The translations under genes and the position numbers were made by a program. A DNA stretch of 64,000 nt from positions 744,001-808,000 of the forward strand of contig NZ_JARUIU010000001.1 in NCBI RefSeq assembly GCF_029667115.1. Reading direction: 5' to 3'. Of the stretch, positions 1 to 11,294 are shown piece after piece. Source of the stretch: Jeotgalibacillus sp. ET6 (lineage in GTDB: Bacteria; Bacillota; Bacilli; Bacillales; Jeotgalibacillaceae). How positions within the stretch are numbered: position 1 is the first letter of the stretch; the number at the start of each line of letters is the position of its first letter. Below the pieces are notes generated by a model. It had not been told where the DNA came from and made no database searches. It saw nothing but the letters and a program-made list of their open reading frames with translations.

Positions 1-1248
1 GCCAACCATCTCTTCCGTTGCTGGAAAAACAACCTTCAGATAATTGTCGGTATATCCTACAAAAAGATTTTCTTCTGACGCTTCTTTAAATAGTTCTTCC
101 GGAATGACTTCAAGGATTTCATTTTCAAAATGAGATGCATATTCTTTGGCAAGCTGATTTGAAAGTTCAATCAACCGGTGAACCCGCTCATTTTTTACTT
201 CTTCGTCTACCTGATCATCCATTCGCGCCGCAGGAGTGCCTGTTCTTTTGGAATAAGGAAAAACATGCAGCTCTGAAAATTTCTGATCATTAATAAAATT
301 AAAGGTTTCCATAAACTCTTCTTCCGTTTCACCAGGAAAACCGACAATGACATCAGAAGTAACCGCCAGACCCGGCAGCGCTTTTTTCAGCTTTTCCAGT
401 CTCTCTGCAAAAAACTCCATTGTATATTTTCGGCGCATTCTTTTTAAAACTGTGTTGGAACCGGACTGAAGCGGAATATGAAGGTGACGGACTACCATAT
501 TGGAACGATCAATCACATCAATTACTTCGTCAGTCAGCTGACTTGCTTCAATCGACGATATACGTATTCTTTTAAGCCCTTTAACTTCCTTTTCAAGATC
601 CGTTAACAGCATGGCAAGATTGTAGTCTTTCATGTCTTCCCCGTACCCGCCTGTGTGAATGCCTGTGAGAACAATTTCTTTATAGCCTGCATCCACTAGC
701 TGTTGAGCCTGGTGTAGAACTTCTTTTGGATCTCTTGACCGCATAAGTCCCCGCGCCCAGGGGATAATGCAAAATGTACAGAAATTGTTGCAGCCCTCCT
801 GAATTTTCAGGGAAGCACGCGTCCGGTCTGTAAAAGCAGGAACATCAAGCTCCTCGTAAACCCGGTTTTTCATAATATTTGTTACACCATTTATTGGCTT
901 TCGTTCATTTTTGTACTGCTCAATATACTCGAGCATTTTCGTACGGTCCTGCGTACCTACTACCACATCTACGCCTGGGATTGCCATAATTTCAGCAGGG
1001 GAGGTCTGTGCATAACAACCTGTCACACAAATGACCGCATCCGGGTTTTTCCTGATGGCCCGTCTAATCACCTGACGACTCTTTTTATCGCCGGTATTCG
1101 TTACAGTACATGTATTAATTACATACACATCCGAGGAATGATCATATTCCACACGATCATATCCATTGGATTTAAATAGCTGCCAGATGGCTTCTGTTTC
1201 ATAATGATTTACTTTACATCCTAGTGTATGAAAAGCAACTGTAGCCAT
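1..1248 (-). CDS. mtaB: tRNA t6A37 methylthiotransferase MtaB (C-terminal end outside window)
   Basis: Radical-SAM enzyme that adds a methylthio group to N6-threonylcarbamoyladenosine at tRNA position 37. The N-terminal UPF0004 domain carries the expected cysteines (VNTC-type start, NTCTVTN, CVTGCYAQ) and the radical-SAM cluster motif CNNFCTFC is encoded near 765-800. The start is ATG at 1248, preceded by an AGGTGA that overlaps the rsmE stop codon, so it is translationally linked to rsmE. It is the last visible gene of the hrcA operon, the same place as yqeV in B. subtilis. The reading frame runs off the left edge, so the TRAM domain is not seen. Confidence 0.95.
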   Translation of the reverse strand, partial: MATVAFHTLGCKVNHYETEAIWQLFKSNGYDRVEYDHSSDVYVINTCTVTNTGDKKSRQVIRRAIRKNPDAVICVTGCYAQTSPAEIMAIPGVDVVVGTQDRTKMLEYIEQYKNERKPINGVTNIMKNRVYEELDVPAFTDRTRASLKIQEGCNNFCTFCIIPWARGLMRSRDPKEVLHQAQQLVDAGYKEIVLTGIHTGGYGEDMKDYNLAMLLTDLEKEVKGLKRIRISSIEASQLTDEVIDVIDRSNMVVRHLHIPLQSGSNTVLKRMRRKYTMEFFAERLEKLKKALPGLAVTSDVIVGFPGETEEEFMETFNFINDQKFSELHVFPYSKRTGTPAARMDDQVDEEVKNERVHRLIELSNQLAKEYASHFENEILEVIPEELFKEASEENLFVGYTDNYLKVVFPATEEMVG

Positions 1249-1252
1249 TATT

Positions 1253-2005
1253 TCACCTCATTAACTCAAATTGATACGAGATAGCCGCAAGCGCGTAAAG
1301 CGGAGCCGTCTCGCTTCTTAATATTCTCGGTCCAAACCCGCAGCTTACAGCCCCAATTTCTTCAAGCTGGTTCACTTCCTTTTCAGAAAGCCCGCCTTCC
1401 GGACCTACTACCACTAAAATGGACTGTCCGTGAGAAACTGCACCCAGTGCTTTTGCAAAGGAAGAAAGATCCCCTTGCTTTGCCTGTTCCTCGTAAGCAA
1501 CAATGATTGAATCAAATGACTCGGCAGTTTTCAGCAATTCATTAAAGGGTTGGGGTTTTTCTACCTGGGGCAAATGAAGTCTATGTGACTGCTCAGCTGC
1601 CTCTTTCGTAATTTTGTTCCATCGATCTACTTTTTTTGAGCCTTTTTTTTCATCCCACTTTACAATGGAACGCGCTGCCAGAAAAGGAATCAAGGAATAG
1701 GCGCCAAGTTCGGTTGACTTTTGTATGACCAGCTCAAACTTATCGCCTTTTGGCAGTCCGTGAGCGATGGATACATTGACAGGCAGCTCCGGTGAATGCT
1801 CTAAATAGTTTTCTGCACAACACAGCACCTTCAATTTATCCAGTTTGACAATCCTGCAGGCAGCAGCCGTTTTATTTTTAAATACAGCAATAAATGCACT
1901 GTCCGCCTGCATTCTCATTACATTGGCCATATGATGAGCATCCTCACCACTTATCGTAAACAGGCCTTCTTCATTGGGAAACTCCTGGACAAAATATCGT
2001 TGCAT
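1253..2005 (-). CDS. rsmE: 16S rRNA m3U1498 methyltransferase RsmE
   Basis: SPOUT-family methyltransferase, 250 residues, the usual length. It methylates N3 of U1498 in helix 44 of 16S rRNA. An N-terminal PUA-like domain covers about residues 1-70. The C-terminal SPOUT knot holds VVVGPEGGLS and GPRILRSETAPLYAL, the SAM-binding deep-knot residues of this family. It starts 2 bases after the prmA stop with only a weak ribosome binding site, so coupling to prmA translation is likely. It sits in the dnaJ-prmA-rsmE-mtaB tail of the heat-shock operon, as yqeU does in B. subtilis. Confidence 0.96.
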   Translation of the reverse strand: MQRYFVQEFPNEEGLFTISGEDAHHMANVMRMQADSAFIAVFKNKTAAACRIVKLDKLKVLCCAENYLEHSPELPVNVSIAHGLPKGDKFELVIQKSTELGAYSLIPFLAARSIVKWDEKKGSKKVDRWNKITKEAAEQSHRLHLPQVEKPQPFNELLKTAESFDSIIVAYEEQAKQGDLSSFAKALGAVSHGQSILVVVGPEGGLSEKEVNQLEEIGAVSCGFGPRILRSETAPLYALAAISYQFELMR

Positions 2006-2007
2006 AA

Positions 2008-2967
2008 TCAGTTTTCGCGCACGATTTCAGATGGTTTTTTAGCAATAATGGCTACCCAGTCCTCCATCGTCACGACCTCCTCGATTATGAATCCTGCTTG
2101 GGTAAGTTTATCTTTTACAAGCTGTTTTTTAGCCTGGATAATACCGGATGTTATGAATGTTCCACCCGGTGCTGTAAGTTTAAAAGCATCATCGGCAAAC
2201 AGGAGAATCACTTCAGCTAAAATATTTGCCACAATGACTTCCGCTTCTTCAGTTTGTTCATTTAGCAGGTTGCCCTGAGTAACAGTCACCTTGTGGGAAA
2301 CACTGTTTAATTCAATATTCTGCCTTGCAGCAGTAACAGCTACATCGTCCAAATCCAGTGCACGTATATGTTCTGCTTCAAGAAGGGCTGAAGCAATTGA
2401 GAGGACACCGGAGCCTGTGCCGACATCAATAACCCTGTCGCCTTTTTTCACTGTCCGTTCAAGCGCCTGGATACACATAACCGTCGTAGGGTGCGTACCG
2501 GTGCCAAAAGCCATGCCCGGATCAAGTTCTATAATTAATTCGTCACTTGAAACCGGCTCATACTCTTCCCACGTTGGGACAATCGTAAAAGTGGAAGAGA
2601 TCTTGACCGGATTATAATATTTTTTCCAGGCAGTAGCCCATTCTTCCTCGTTTACTTCACTGATTTCCACTTTATTTTCACCAATGTCAATATCAAAGGA
2701 AACCAGATTGCTGACTGCTGTTTTAATACCGTCCACCGTTTCAGCCAGAAAACTGTTCACGGATACGTACGCTTTAACAACTACGCCTTTGTCGGGGTAA
2801 TCCTCGGGATCAAGCTGGTAGATTTCACCGAATCTGTCCATTCGTTCTTTTGTAAGTTCTCTCGGATCTTCAATCACTACTCCGCTGGCTCCAGCTTCAT
2901 GTAAAATATTCGAAATTGGCTCAATCGCTTCGTTTGTTGTATGGATGCTTATTTCAGACCATCTCAT
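2008..2967 (-). CDS. prmA: Ribosomal protein L11 methyltransferase PrmA
   Basis: SAM-dependent enzyme that trimethylates ribosomal protein L11, 319 residues. The N-terminal substrate-recognition domain is followed by a Rossmann methyltransferase domain with motif [15 protein letters not shown] at about residues 180-193 and [10 protein letters not shown], the PrmA version of motif IV, at about 244-253. The preceding segment [15 protein letters not shown] is also typical. It lies 21 bases after dnaJ and 2 bases before rsmE, in the B. subtilis yqeT position. Nothing looks damaged. Confidence 0.96.
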   Translation of the reverse strand: MRWSEISIHTTNEAIEPISNILHEAGASGVVIEDPRELTKERMDRFGEIYQLDPEDYPDKGVVVKAYVSVNSFLAETVDGIKTAVSNLVSFDIDIGENKVEISEVNEEEWATAWKKYYNPVKISSTFTIVPTWEEYEPVSSDELIIELDPGMAFGTGTHPTTVMCIQALERTVKKGDRVIDVGTGSGVLSIASALLEAEHIRALDLDDVAVTAARQNIELNSVSHKVTVTQGNLLNEQTEEAEVIVANILAEVILLFADDAFKLTAPGGTFITSGIIQAKKQLVKDKLTQAGFIIEEVVTMEDWVAIIAKKPSEIVREN

Positions 2968-2988
2968 TCTACCAACTCCATTCCCAGT

Positions 2989-4110
2989 TTACTCACCCTT
3001 GAATGCGCGCTTTACTTTATCAAAAAAACCATCATGCTGTTCGTCCGGAACATCACCACTGATATCAGCAAATTCTCTCAGCAGATCCTTTTGTTTTTCT
3101 GTCAGTTTTTTTGGTGTGATGACTTTTACGCGTATATGCTGATCACCTGTACCGTATCCATGTACATTTTTTACACCTTTTCCTTTTAATCGGAAGGCTG
3201 TGCCTGACTGGGTTCCTGCTGGCAGTTTCCATTTCACTTTGCCGTGAATCGTTGGGACTTCAAGTTCATCACCTAATGCAGCTTGAGCAAATGTAATGGG
3301 CATATCAAGGTAAATATCGTCGCCTTCACGTTCAAATATCTCATGTGCTCTTACTCTGAATACCACATATAAATCCCCTGCAGGTCCACCGTTAATCCCC
3401 GGTTCACCCTGTCCGCCTACTCTCATTTGCTGGCCATCATCTACGCCGGCAGGAATTTTAACATGTATTTTCTTGCGTTTTTGCACTTTACCTGAGCCGC
3501 TGCAGGTTGAACATTTATCTTTAACAATTTTTCCTGAACCTTCACAATAATGACATACTCTTCGATTCACGATTCTTCCGAACGGAGTCTGCTGTTCAAC
3601 GTTAAGCTGACCTGCTCCTTTACAATGCTGGCATGTTTCTGGTTTTGTGCCTGGTTTTGCTCCGCTGCCATCACATGTCTCACAGGTTTCTTCCCTTGGG
3701 ATTTCAATATCCGTTTCTTTTCCAAACACTGCATCATTGAAAGTAATCGTCATTGTATACTGAAGATCATTCCCTTGTCTTGGGGCATTTGGATCACGCT
3801 GTCTTCCACCGCCGCCGAAAAACGAACTGAAAATGTCCTCAAATCCACCGAAGCCTTCAAAGCCTGCTCCACCGCCGCCAAAGCCCTGATTAGGGTCTGT
3901 ATGGCCAAACTGATCATAGTGAGCACGCTTTTGATCATCACTTAAGTTTTCATAGGCTGTTTTGATTTCTTTAAATTTATCACCAGCATCTGCATCTTTA
4001 TTAATGTCCGGATGATACTTTTTTGATAAGCGTCTGTACGCTTTTTTAATTTCTTCTTTTGAAGCACTTTCTGAAACACCAAGCACTTCATAAAAATCTC
4101 GTTTACTCAT
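2989..4110 (-). CDS. dnaJ: Chaperone protein DnaJ (Hsp40)
   Basis: Co-chaperone that stimulates DnaK ATPase and presents unfolded substrates. Domains in order: J domain (residues 1-70, HPD in KYHPDINK), Gly/Phe-rich linker (about 70-110), a zinc-finger domain with four CxxCxGxG repeats ([32 protein letters not shown]), and two C-terminal beta domains. The start is uncertain: GTG at 4119, ATG at 4113 and ATG at 4110 are all in frame. I chose 4110 because homologues start MSKR; a GGGAG at 4121-4125 could serve either ATG. A terminator-like hairpin lies between it and dnaK. Confidence 0.97.
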   Translation of the reverse strand: MSKRDFYEVLGVSESASKEEIKKAYRRLSKKYHPDINKDADAGDKFKEIKTAYENLSDDQKRAHYDQFGHTDPNQGFGGGGAGFEGFGGFEDIFSSFFGGGGRQRDPNAPRQGNDLQYTMTITFNDAVFGKETDIEIPREETCETCDGSGAKPGTKPETCQHCKGAGQLNVEQQTPFGRIVNRRVCHYCEGSGKIVKDKCSTCSGSGKVQKRKKIHVKIPAGVDDGQQMRVGGQGEPGINGGPAGDLYVVFRVRAHEIFEREGDDIYLDMPITFAQAALGDELEVPTIHGKVKWKLPAGTQSGTAFRLKGKGVKNVHGYGTGDQHIRVKVITPKKLTEKQKDLLREFADISGDVPDEQHDGFFDKVKRAFKGE

Positions 4111-4242
4111 CATCTGCACACTCCCGGGTCCTTTTACATGAAGGTTATTTTATCACTACACTGCTCTTCTGTACAATGGCTTCTCTTTAAGTGTGAATAT
4201 TTTAATAATTCACCTTTTCAATTCTTCGGTTTTTGCTTCAAG

Positions 4243-4276
4243 AAAAAAGCCAAAGCCATGCAAACTGCGGCTTTGA
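4243..4276 (-). terminator. Terminator-like hairpin between dnaK and dnaJ
   Basis: On the minus strand a 7-bp stem CAAAGCC/GGCTTTG with an 11-base loop is followed after one base by CTTTTTTC. It lies 24 bases past the dnaK stop codon and about 130 bases before dnaJ, inside the operon. It could lower dnaJ expression relative to dnaK, or mark a transcript end or processing site. The structure is seen directly; the role is inferred. Confidence 0.55.
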
Positions 4277-4299
4277 CTTTTCCCTATACTGGCTATAAA

Positions 4300-6150
<1,851 letters not shown>

Positions 6151-6170
6151 CTAATCAGTATGTAACGAAA

Positions 6171-6734
6171 TTATTCGTTTACTTTTACCATTGATGGACG
6201 GATTACCCGGTCTTTTAGCCGGTATCCTTTTTGGAATTCTTCCACTACAGTGTTTGACTCAACACCTTCTTCAGATACCTGCATTACAGCCTGATGGAGA
6301 TTTGGGTCAAACGGCTGTCCAACCGCTTCAATGACTTCAAGTCCTTCTTCTTTTAATGCTTGAAGCAAACTTGAATGTACCATTTGCATCCCCTTAAGCA
6401 GGGAACCGGTTGAATCATCGGATGAATCTATTGTAAGCGCCCGTTCAAAATTATCCAAAGCAGGTAAAATATTCGTGATCAGACTTTGTGCACGATACTT
6501 TTCCTTGGCTTCTTCTTCTTTTTGAATACGGCGGCGGTAATTGTCAAAATCAGCACGCAAACGTAAATAACGGTTTTCGGCTTCTTCAGCCTTAGCTTGG
6601 AAGTCTATTTCAACTTCTTCACTTCCGCTTTCAACCACTTCCTCAGAAGACACTTCTGTTTCAATCGTCTCTTCTGTTTCGTGGGTTTGATCTTCGGCGT
6701 GTTCGCGATTTTTGATTTGTTCGTTCTCTGACAT
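6171..6734 (-). CDS. grpE: Nucleotide exchange factor GrpE
   Basis: Exchanges ADP on DnaK, 187 residues. The first 50 residues are acidic and low-complexity (many Glu, Thr, Ser), followed by a long coiled coil (about 50-100) and the C-terminal beta domain that ends with [16 protein letters not shown], the family signature. I placed the start at ATG 6734 because AGGAGG at 6743-6748 lies 8 bases upstream; an in-frame GTG at 6743 would lie inside that ribosome binding site. It follows hrcA after 279 bases that contain a repeat element, an unusually long gap for this operon. Confidence 0.96.
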   Translation of the reverse strand: MSENEQIKNREHAEDQTHETEETIETEVSSEEVVESGSEEVEIDFQAKAEEAENRYLRLRADFDNYRRRIQKEEEAKEKYRAQSLITNILPALDNFERALTIDSSDDSTGSLLKGMQMVHSSLLQALKEEGLEVIEAVGQPFDPNLHQAVMQVSEEGVESNTVVEEFQKGYRLKDRVIRPSMVKVNE

Positions 6735-6815
6735 TTGTTTCACCTCCTTGAAATGACTCGTGTTTCTTAGCCAAACAACCTATTCCCTTATCTTTGAGCT
6801 TTAAACGTCGGATTT

Positions 6816-6980
6816 TAGGAGTCTGGGTCAGAAGTGTCTTAAACTTCAGACCCGTTCACTTCGCTTCAGATGGACACTTTCCACAGGGATGGCGCTGAGC
6901 CTTTTCATGTCCTTACCCTGTAAAGGCTCAAGCAATCGCTATATCCTGCAGGAGTGCTGCCTTCCGCTCCGCTCACGTTA
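6816..6980 (-). repeat. Intergenic repeat, copy A (between hrcA and grpE), terminator lacking U-tract
   Basis: Read on the minus strand it begins GTGAGCGGAGCGGAAGGC, continues through TCCTGCAGGA, GGCTCAGCGCC, a GGAAAG segment and CTGAAGCGAAGTGAAC, and ends in the hairpin 6825-6853 (GGGTCtGAAGT/ACTTCtGACCC). These blocks match the other copies at 26661, 35583, 48744 and 63309. Unlike them, the hairpin is followed by AGACTCC and TAAAATCC and not by a T run. It lies within the hrcA operon, in the operon's direction. Confidence 0.85.
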
Positions 6981-7013
6981 TATCATATCCTATCCTCTTT
7001 TAACAAGAGGATC

Positions 7014-8057
7014 TTACCTTTCCTGCGATTTGCCGTAAAGATTGGACAGAGCTTTTGATAAGTCACCACTGAGCATATTCAGCAGGCTGATCACTCTGGA
7101 ATATTCCATTCTTGTAGGTCCTAATATAGCAAGAGAACCTTTTTGACCACTCGCAATGGGAAAAGTAGCCGTGATTAACGAGCAGTTTTCCATTGCTGCA
7201 TTTTCATTTTCTTTTCCTATCTTCACTTGTATGCCAATTCCCTCGGCCGGACGGATTAAATTATATAAATTATCTTCTCGTTCAATCATATCCATGAGCA
7301 GTCTGAGTTTTTCAATGTCGCTGAATTCAGGCTGATTCATCATGTTCATTTTGCCGCCGAAAAATAATTTGTCATGAACCGGAACATTCATAATTTCCGC
7401 AAATGCCTGAAGCATTAAATCATAATTAGCAATGTGACGCTTAAGCAAGATGGCCATTTCTTTGTAAAGACGATCATGAAGCTCCATCAAAGGAGTACCG
7501 GCAAGACGGTCATTTAACAGGCGCACCATTTGCTCAATATCTTCCGCTTTCAAATCTTTTGGAAATGAAAAGCGACGGCTTTCCACATGGCCTGTATCTG
7601 TCACAATGATTGCGATGGCAGTGCCCTCAGACAGTGGAACCACTTGAATTTGCTTAACCCTGTTTTCCTGCTGGTTGGGGCCTAATACGATTGATGTATA
7701 ATTCGTAAGTTCGGATAGGATTTTTGCTGACCGCTGTACAATATTTTCCATTTCAAATATTCTTTCCGCAAAAATCGAATGAATTTGCGAAATATCCTGC
7801 TGCTGCAGCGCTTGCGGCGACAGTAAATGGTCAACATAGAAACGGTATCCTTTCTCAGAAGGAACTCTGCCTGAAGAAGTATGTGTCTTTTCAATAAATC
7901 CCATTTCTTCCAAGTCAGACATCTCGTTTCGAACTGTAGCCGAACTGAATTGAATTTCATTCTTTTTCGATAGACTTCTCGAGCCCACAGGCTGAGCAGA
8001 ACGAATAAAGTCATCAATGATCACTTGCAAAATAAGTAATTGTCGATCCGTTAGCAT
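7014..8057 (-). CDS. hrcA: Heat-inducible transcription repressor HrcA
   Basis: Repressor of class I heat-shock genes; it binds CIRCE and is kept active by GroEL in related bacteria. It has 347 residues, the usual size. The N-terminal winged helix (about 1-75) includes [10 protein letters not shown] and VGSRSLS, and the rest is the GAF-like effector and dimer region with the family segment [11 protein letters not shown] near the end. The start is ATG 8057 after GGGGTGAT. It is the first gene of its own operon: a CIRCE element and promoter lie just upstream, so it represses itself. Confidence 0.97.
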   Translation of the reverse strand: MLTDRQLLILQVIIDDFIRSAQPVGSRSLSKKNEIQFSSATVRNEMSDLEEMGFIEKTHTSSGRVPSEKGYRFYVDHLLSPQALQQQDISQIHSIFAERIFEMENIVQRSAKILSELTNYTSIVLGPNQQENRVKQIQVVPLSEGTAIAIIVTDTGHVESRRFSFPKDLKAEDIEQMVRLLNDRLAGTPLMELHDRLYKEMAILLKRHIANYDLMLQAFAEIMNVPVHDKLFFGGKMNMMNQPEFSDIEKLRLLMDMIEREDNLYNLIRPAEGIGIQVKIGKENENAAMENCSLITATFPIASGQKGSLAILGPTRMEYSRVISLLNMLSGDLSKALSNLYGKSQER

Positions 8058-8072
8058 CGTTCATCACCCCTG

Positions 8073-8099
8073 TTAGCACTCTGTTAACACGAGTGCTAA
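8073..8099 (-). promoter_or_regulatory. CIRCE operator (HrcA binding site)
   Basis: Perfect match to the CIRCE inverted repeat: TTAGCACTC (8073-8081), a 9-base spacer, GAGTGCTAA (8091-8099). It lies between the predicted transcription start and the hrcA start codon, the usual arrangement for HrcA repression of hrcA-grpE-dnaK-dnaJ. Confidence 0.98.
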
Positions 8100-8109
8100 A
8101 TCTAACACT

Positions 8110-8138
8110 AACTTATCAAAACAGCCTTTACCTGTCAA
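8110..8138 (-). promoter_or_regulatory. SigA-type promoter of the hrcA operon
   Basis: On the minus strand TTGACA (8133-8138) is followed by 17 bases and TAAGTT (8110-8115). The -35 is perfect and the -10 is weak. The predicted start near 8103 puts CIRCE right at the beginning of the transcript. Confidence 0.75.
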
Positions 8139-9284
8139 TTAGTTCGTTTCGATTATTCCTATAAAAGATTGAAAAACTTCATTCCCTAAAAACTTTCCCT
8201 TATGCGTCAGCATTAAATGGTCATTTTTAATTGTCAGGAGACCTTTATTTTGGGCATCCTCAACTGCCTTGTCAAAACGATTCAGTATCTCTTCATTATA
8301 TCTTTCACTAAATTTAGCGATTGATACTCCGTTTGTTTTTCTCAAACCCAGAAACATTTCCTCTTCCATTTTTTCATGCAGGGGAACTTTTTGTTCATTT
8401 AAAGTAGGAAGGCTTCTGCTGCTAACCGCCTCCATATATTTTGATACGGGACCTATATTTGAGTACCTGGTTCCATTAACATAGCCGTGGGCGCCCGCAC
8501 CAAATCCGTAGTATTCATCGTTATTCCAATAGACCAGATTGTGCCGGCTTTCATAGCCCTCTTTAGAAAAGTTGGAAATCTCGTATTGATTCAATCCTTT
8601 TTCTCTCATTTTTTTCATAAGCAATTCATACATGGCTGCTTCGGTTTCTTCACCAGGAAGAGGGAGCTTGCCTTTGCGCATGAGATTATAAAAGACTGTT
8701 TTAGGTTCAACAATTAATGAATAGCCTGAATAGTGCGGAAGGTCGAGCTCCAACGCCTTATCAAGCGTTTCTTCAAAATCATCAAGTGTTTGAGTAGGCA
8801 GTGCATATATTAAATCAATACTGATATTTGTAAACCCGGCTTGCTGGGCTTCCGTAATTGATCTGTACACATCTTTGCCCCGATGATTGCGCCCGATCTT
8901 ATGAAGCAACTCATCATTATAAGATTGTACACCAAAACTTAACCGGTTTACTCCATATTTCCGGAGCACTTGTATCTTTTCTAACGATAGATCTCCAGGA
9001 TTTGCTTCAAATGTATATTCGATGGTTGAACTAAAAGGCAGAATTTCCGAAATTCCCTTGCACAACTGTTCAAGCTGAATATGATCAAGCGCTGTTGGAG
9101 TCCCCCCGCCTACAAAAATACTTGTAAGAGGCTGCTGGTCCACATCTTTACGAAGTCTCATTTCATCAAGAAGCCGTTCAATGTATAAATCCACCGGCTG
9201 GTTTTTCATAAACACCTTGTTGAAATCACAGTAGTGGCATATATGGTGGCAAAAAGGGATATGAATATAAGCTGCTGTTGTCAT
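8139..9284 (-). CDS. hemW: Radical-SAM heme chaperone HemW
   Basis: Coproporphyrinogen III oxidase-like radical-SAM protein, 381 residues. The cluster motif is HIPFCHHICHYCDF: the CxxxCxxC is followed by D-F, as in HemW, whereas true HemN oxidases carry a fourth cysteine there. That points to heme binding and delivery and not to the oxidase reaction. The GGGTPT motif and the C-terminal HemN domain are present. I chose ATG 9284, preceded by GAGGTG 5 bases away; the open frame extends about 49 codons further upstream without family similarity. It lies between lepA and hrcA as in B. subtilis. Confidence 0.93.
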   Translation of the reverse strand: MTTAAYIHIPFCHHICHYCDFNKVFMKNQPVDLYIERLLDEMRLRKDVDQQPLTSIFVGGGTPTALDHIQLEQLCKGISEILPFSSTIEYTFEANPGDLSLEKIQVLRKYGVNRLSFGVQSYNDELLHKIGRNHRGKDVYRSITEAQQAGFTNISIDLIYALPTQTLDDFEETLDKALELDLPHYSGYSLIVEPKTVFYNLMRKGKLPLPGEETEAAMYELLMKKMREKGLNQYEISNFSKEGYESRHNLVYWNNDEYYGFGAGAHGYVNGTRYSNIGPVSKYMEAVSSRSLPTLNEQKVPLHEKMEEEMFLGLRKTNGVSIAKFSERYNEEILNRFDKAVEDAQNKGLLTIKNDHLMLTHKGKFLGNEVFQSFIGIIETN

Positions 9285-9372
9285 GATTACACCTCTATTC
9301 ATGCAAAAAGGGGATGAGTATCGCTTCATTACAAAGCACTCTCCCCATTTGCTTGTTTCATTTATCTTGCAT

Positions 9373-11208
9373 TTATTTCTCTGAGTCGTCCATTTGTAAA
9401 ACAGCCATAAATGCCTCCTGCGGCACTTCAACTGATCCTACCATTTTCATTCGTTTTTTACCTGCTTTTTGTTTTTCAAGAAGCTTTCGTTTACGGGAAA
9501 TGTCTCCGCCGTAACACTTGGCAAGTACATTTTTTCTCATCGCTTTTATAGTGGATCGCGCGACAATTTTCTGACCCACCGCAGCTTGAATCGGAACTTC
9601 AAACTGCTGTCTTGGAATTAAATCCTTTAATTTATCAACGATTATTTTACCCCGTTCATATGCAAAATCTTTGTGAACGATGAAGCTTAGGGCATCGACC
9701 TTTTCTGCATTTAACAGGATATCCATTTTAACAAGCTGAGATTCTTTATAGCCAATCAGCTCGTAATCAAAAGAAGCGTAGCCTTTTGTACCGGATTTCA
9801 GCTGATCGAAAAAGTCATACACGATTTCAGCCAGCGGCATTTCATAAATGACATTCACGCGGGAATCGTCCATATACTGCATATCAATGAAATTTCCGCG
9901 TTTTGCTTGAGAAAGCTCCATTACTGCACCAACATAGTCGTTGGGAACCATGATCGTCGCTTTTACATAAGGCTCTTCTACATGGTTAACAGATTGGGCT
10001 TCAGGCATCATTGATGGATTATCCACCATCAGCTGAGTCCCATCTTCAAGATGAACATCATAAATAACGCTTGGAGCTGTGGTAATCAGATCAATTTTAA
10101 ACTCACGTTCAATTCTTTCCTGAATAATCTCCATGTGAAGAAGACCAAGAAACCCGCAACGAAAGCCAAAGCCCAGAGCCTGGGAGGTTTCAGGTTCAAA
10201 TTGAAGAGCAGAGTCATTTAATTCAAGCTTTTCAAGTGCTTCGCGCAAATCTACATAACGTGCAGTGTCGATTGGGTACAAACCGCAATATACCATCGGA
10301 TTCAGCTTTCGGTAGCCCGGAAGCGCCTCTGCAGTAGGTTTGACTGCACTAGTGATTGTATCACCGACCCGTGTATCTCCAACATTTTTAATCGCTGCTG
10401 TTAAATAGCCTACATCGCCTACCGTCAGTTCTTCCTGAGGAGTAGCCTTTGGGGTGAACACACCGATATCGTTGACTTCAAATTCTTTTCCAGTCGCCAT
10501 CATGCGGATTTTGTCACCTGGTTTAACTTTTCCTTCAACGATCCTTATGTATGCAACTACTCCGCGGTAAGGATCATATAAAGAGTCGAATATCAGTGCT
10601 TTTAGCGGTGCTTCCGGATCTCCAGATGGAGCAGGCACTTTTTCTACAATCTGTTCTAAAATTTCTTCGATGCCGATCCCTGCTTTGGCAGAAGCAAGGA
10701 CTGCCTCTGACGCATCCAGACCGATGACATCTTCCACTTCCTTGCGAACTCTTTCAGGGTCTGCTGCAGGAAGATCTATTTTATTTATAACCGGCAGAAT
10801 TTCCAGGTCATTATCCAATGCCAGGTAAACGTTGGCCAGTGTTTGAGCCTCTATTCCCTGGGCTGCATCCACTACGAGGATCGCTCCTTCGCATGCTGCA
10901 AGACTCCGGGAAACCTCATAGGTAAAATCCACATGTCCCGGAGTATCAATTAAATGGAATGTATATTCCTGTCCATCCTTTGCCTGATACTTAAGCTGAA
11001 CAGCATTCAGCTTAATGGTTATGCCCCTTTCACGTTCAAGGTCCATTGAATCCAATAACTGGGCCTTCATTTCTCTTGATGTAAGGGCTTTTGTTTTTTC
11101 TAAAATCCGGTCTGCTAAAGTTGATTTCCCATGATCTATATGGGCAATAATTGAAAAGTTTCGGATGTTCTTTTGTCTGTTTGATCGTTGCTCTTGATTC
11201 ATTTCCAT
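9373..11208 (-). CDS. lepA: Elongation factor 4 (LepA), back-translocating GTPase
   Basis: Translational GTPase that acts on stalled or mistranslocated ribosomes, 611 residues. The G domain shows [10 protein letters not shown] near residue 20, the switch I segment [15 protein letters not shown], and NKIDLP. EF-G-like domains II and III follow, then the LepA-specific C-terminal domain with [18 protein letters not shown], which contacts the tRNA region. Of three possible starts (GTG 11214, ATG 11208, ATG 11202) I chose 11208 because AGGAG at 11214-11218 is 5 bases away. Upstream is spoIIP, downstream hemW after 88 bases. Confidence 0.97.
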   Translation of the reverse strand: MEMNQEQRSNRQKNIRNFSIIAHIDHGKSTLADRILEKTKALTSREMKAQLLDSMDLERERGITIKLNAVQLKYQAKDGQEYTFHLIDTPGHVDFTYEVSRSLAACEGAILVVDAAQGIEAQTLANVYLALDNDLEILPVINKIDLPAADPERVRKEVEDVIGLDASEAVLASAKAGIGIEEILEQIVEKVPAPSGDPEAPLKALIFDSLYDPYRGVVAYIRIVEGKVKPGDKIRMMATGKEFEVNDIGVFTPKATPQEELTVGDVGYLTAAIKNVGDTRVGDTITSAVKPTAEALPGYRKLNPMVYCGLYPIDTARYVDLREALEKLELNDSALQFEPETSQALGFGFRCGFLGLLHMEIIQERIEREFKIDLITTAPSVIYDVHLEDGTQLMVDNPSMMPEAQSVNHVEEPYVKATIMVPNDYVGAVMELSQAKRGNFIDMQYMDDSRVNVIYEMPLAEIVYDFFDQLKSGTKGYASFDYELIGYKESQLVKMDILLNAEKVDALSFIVHKDFAYERGKIIVDKLKDLIPRQQFEVPIQAAVGQKIVARSTIKAMRKNVLAKCYGGDISRKRKLLEKQKAGKKRMKMVGSVEVPQEAFMAVLQMDDSEK

Positions 11209-11294
11209 GTCCACTCCTGTTTTTTCGACGCAATTCTGCTAGGATACAGTATAACAGGTTCATGGCAACGTTTCAACGCACGCTTTCGTTAAAG

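Noticed and set aside
3550-3945. 131-codon plus-strand frame opposite dnaJ
   Set aside because: Fully antisense to conserved dnaJ zinc-finger and Gly-rich codons, with no ribosome binding site.
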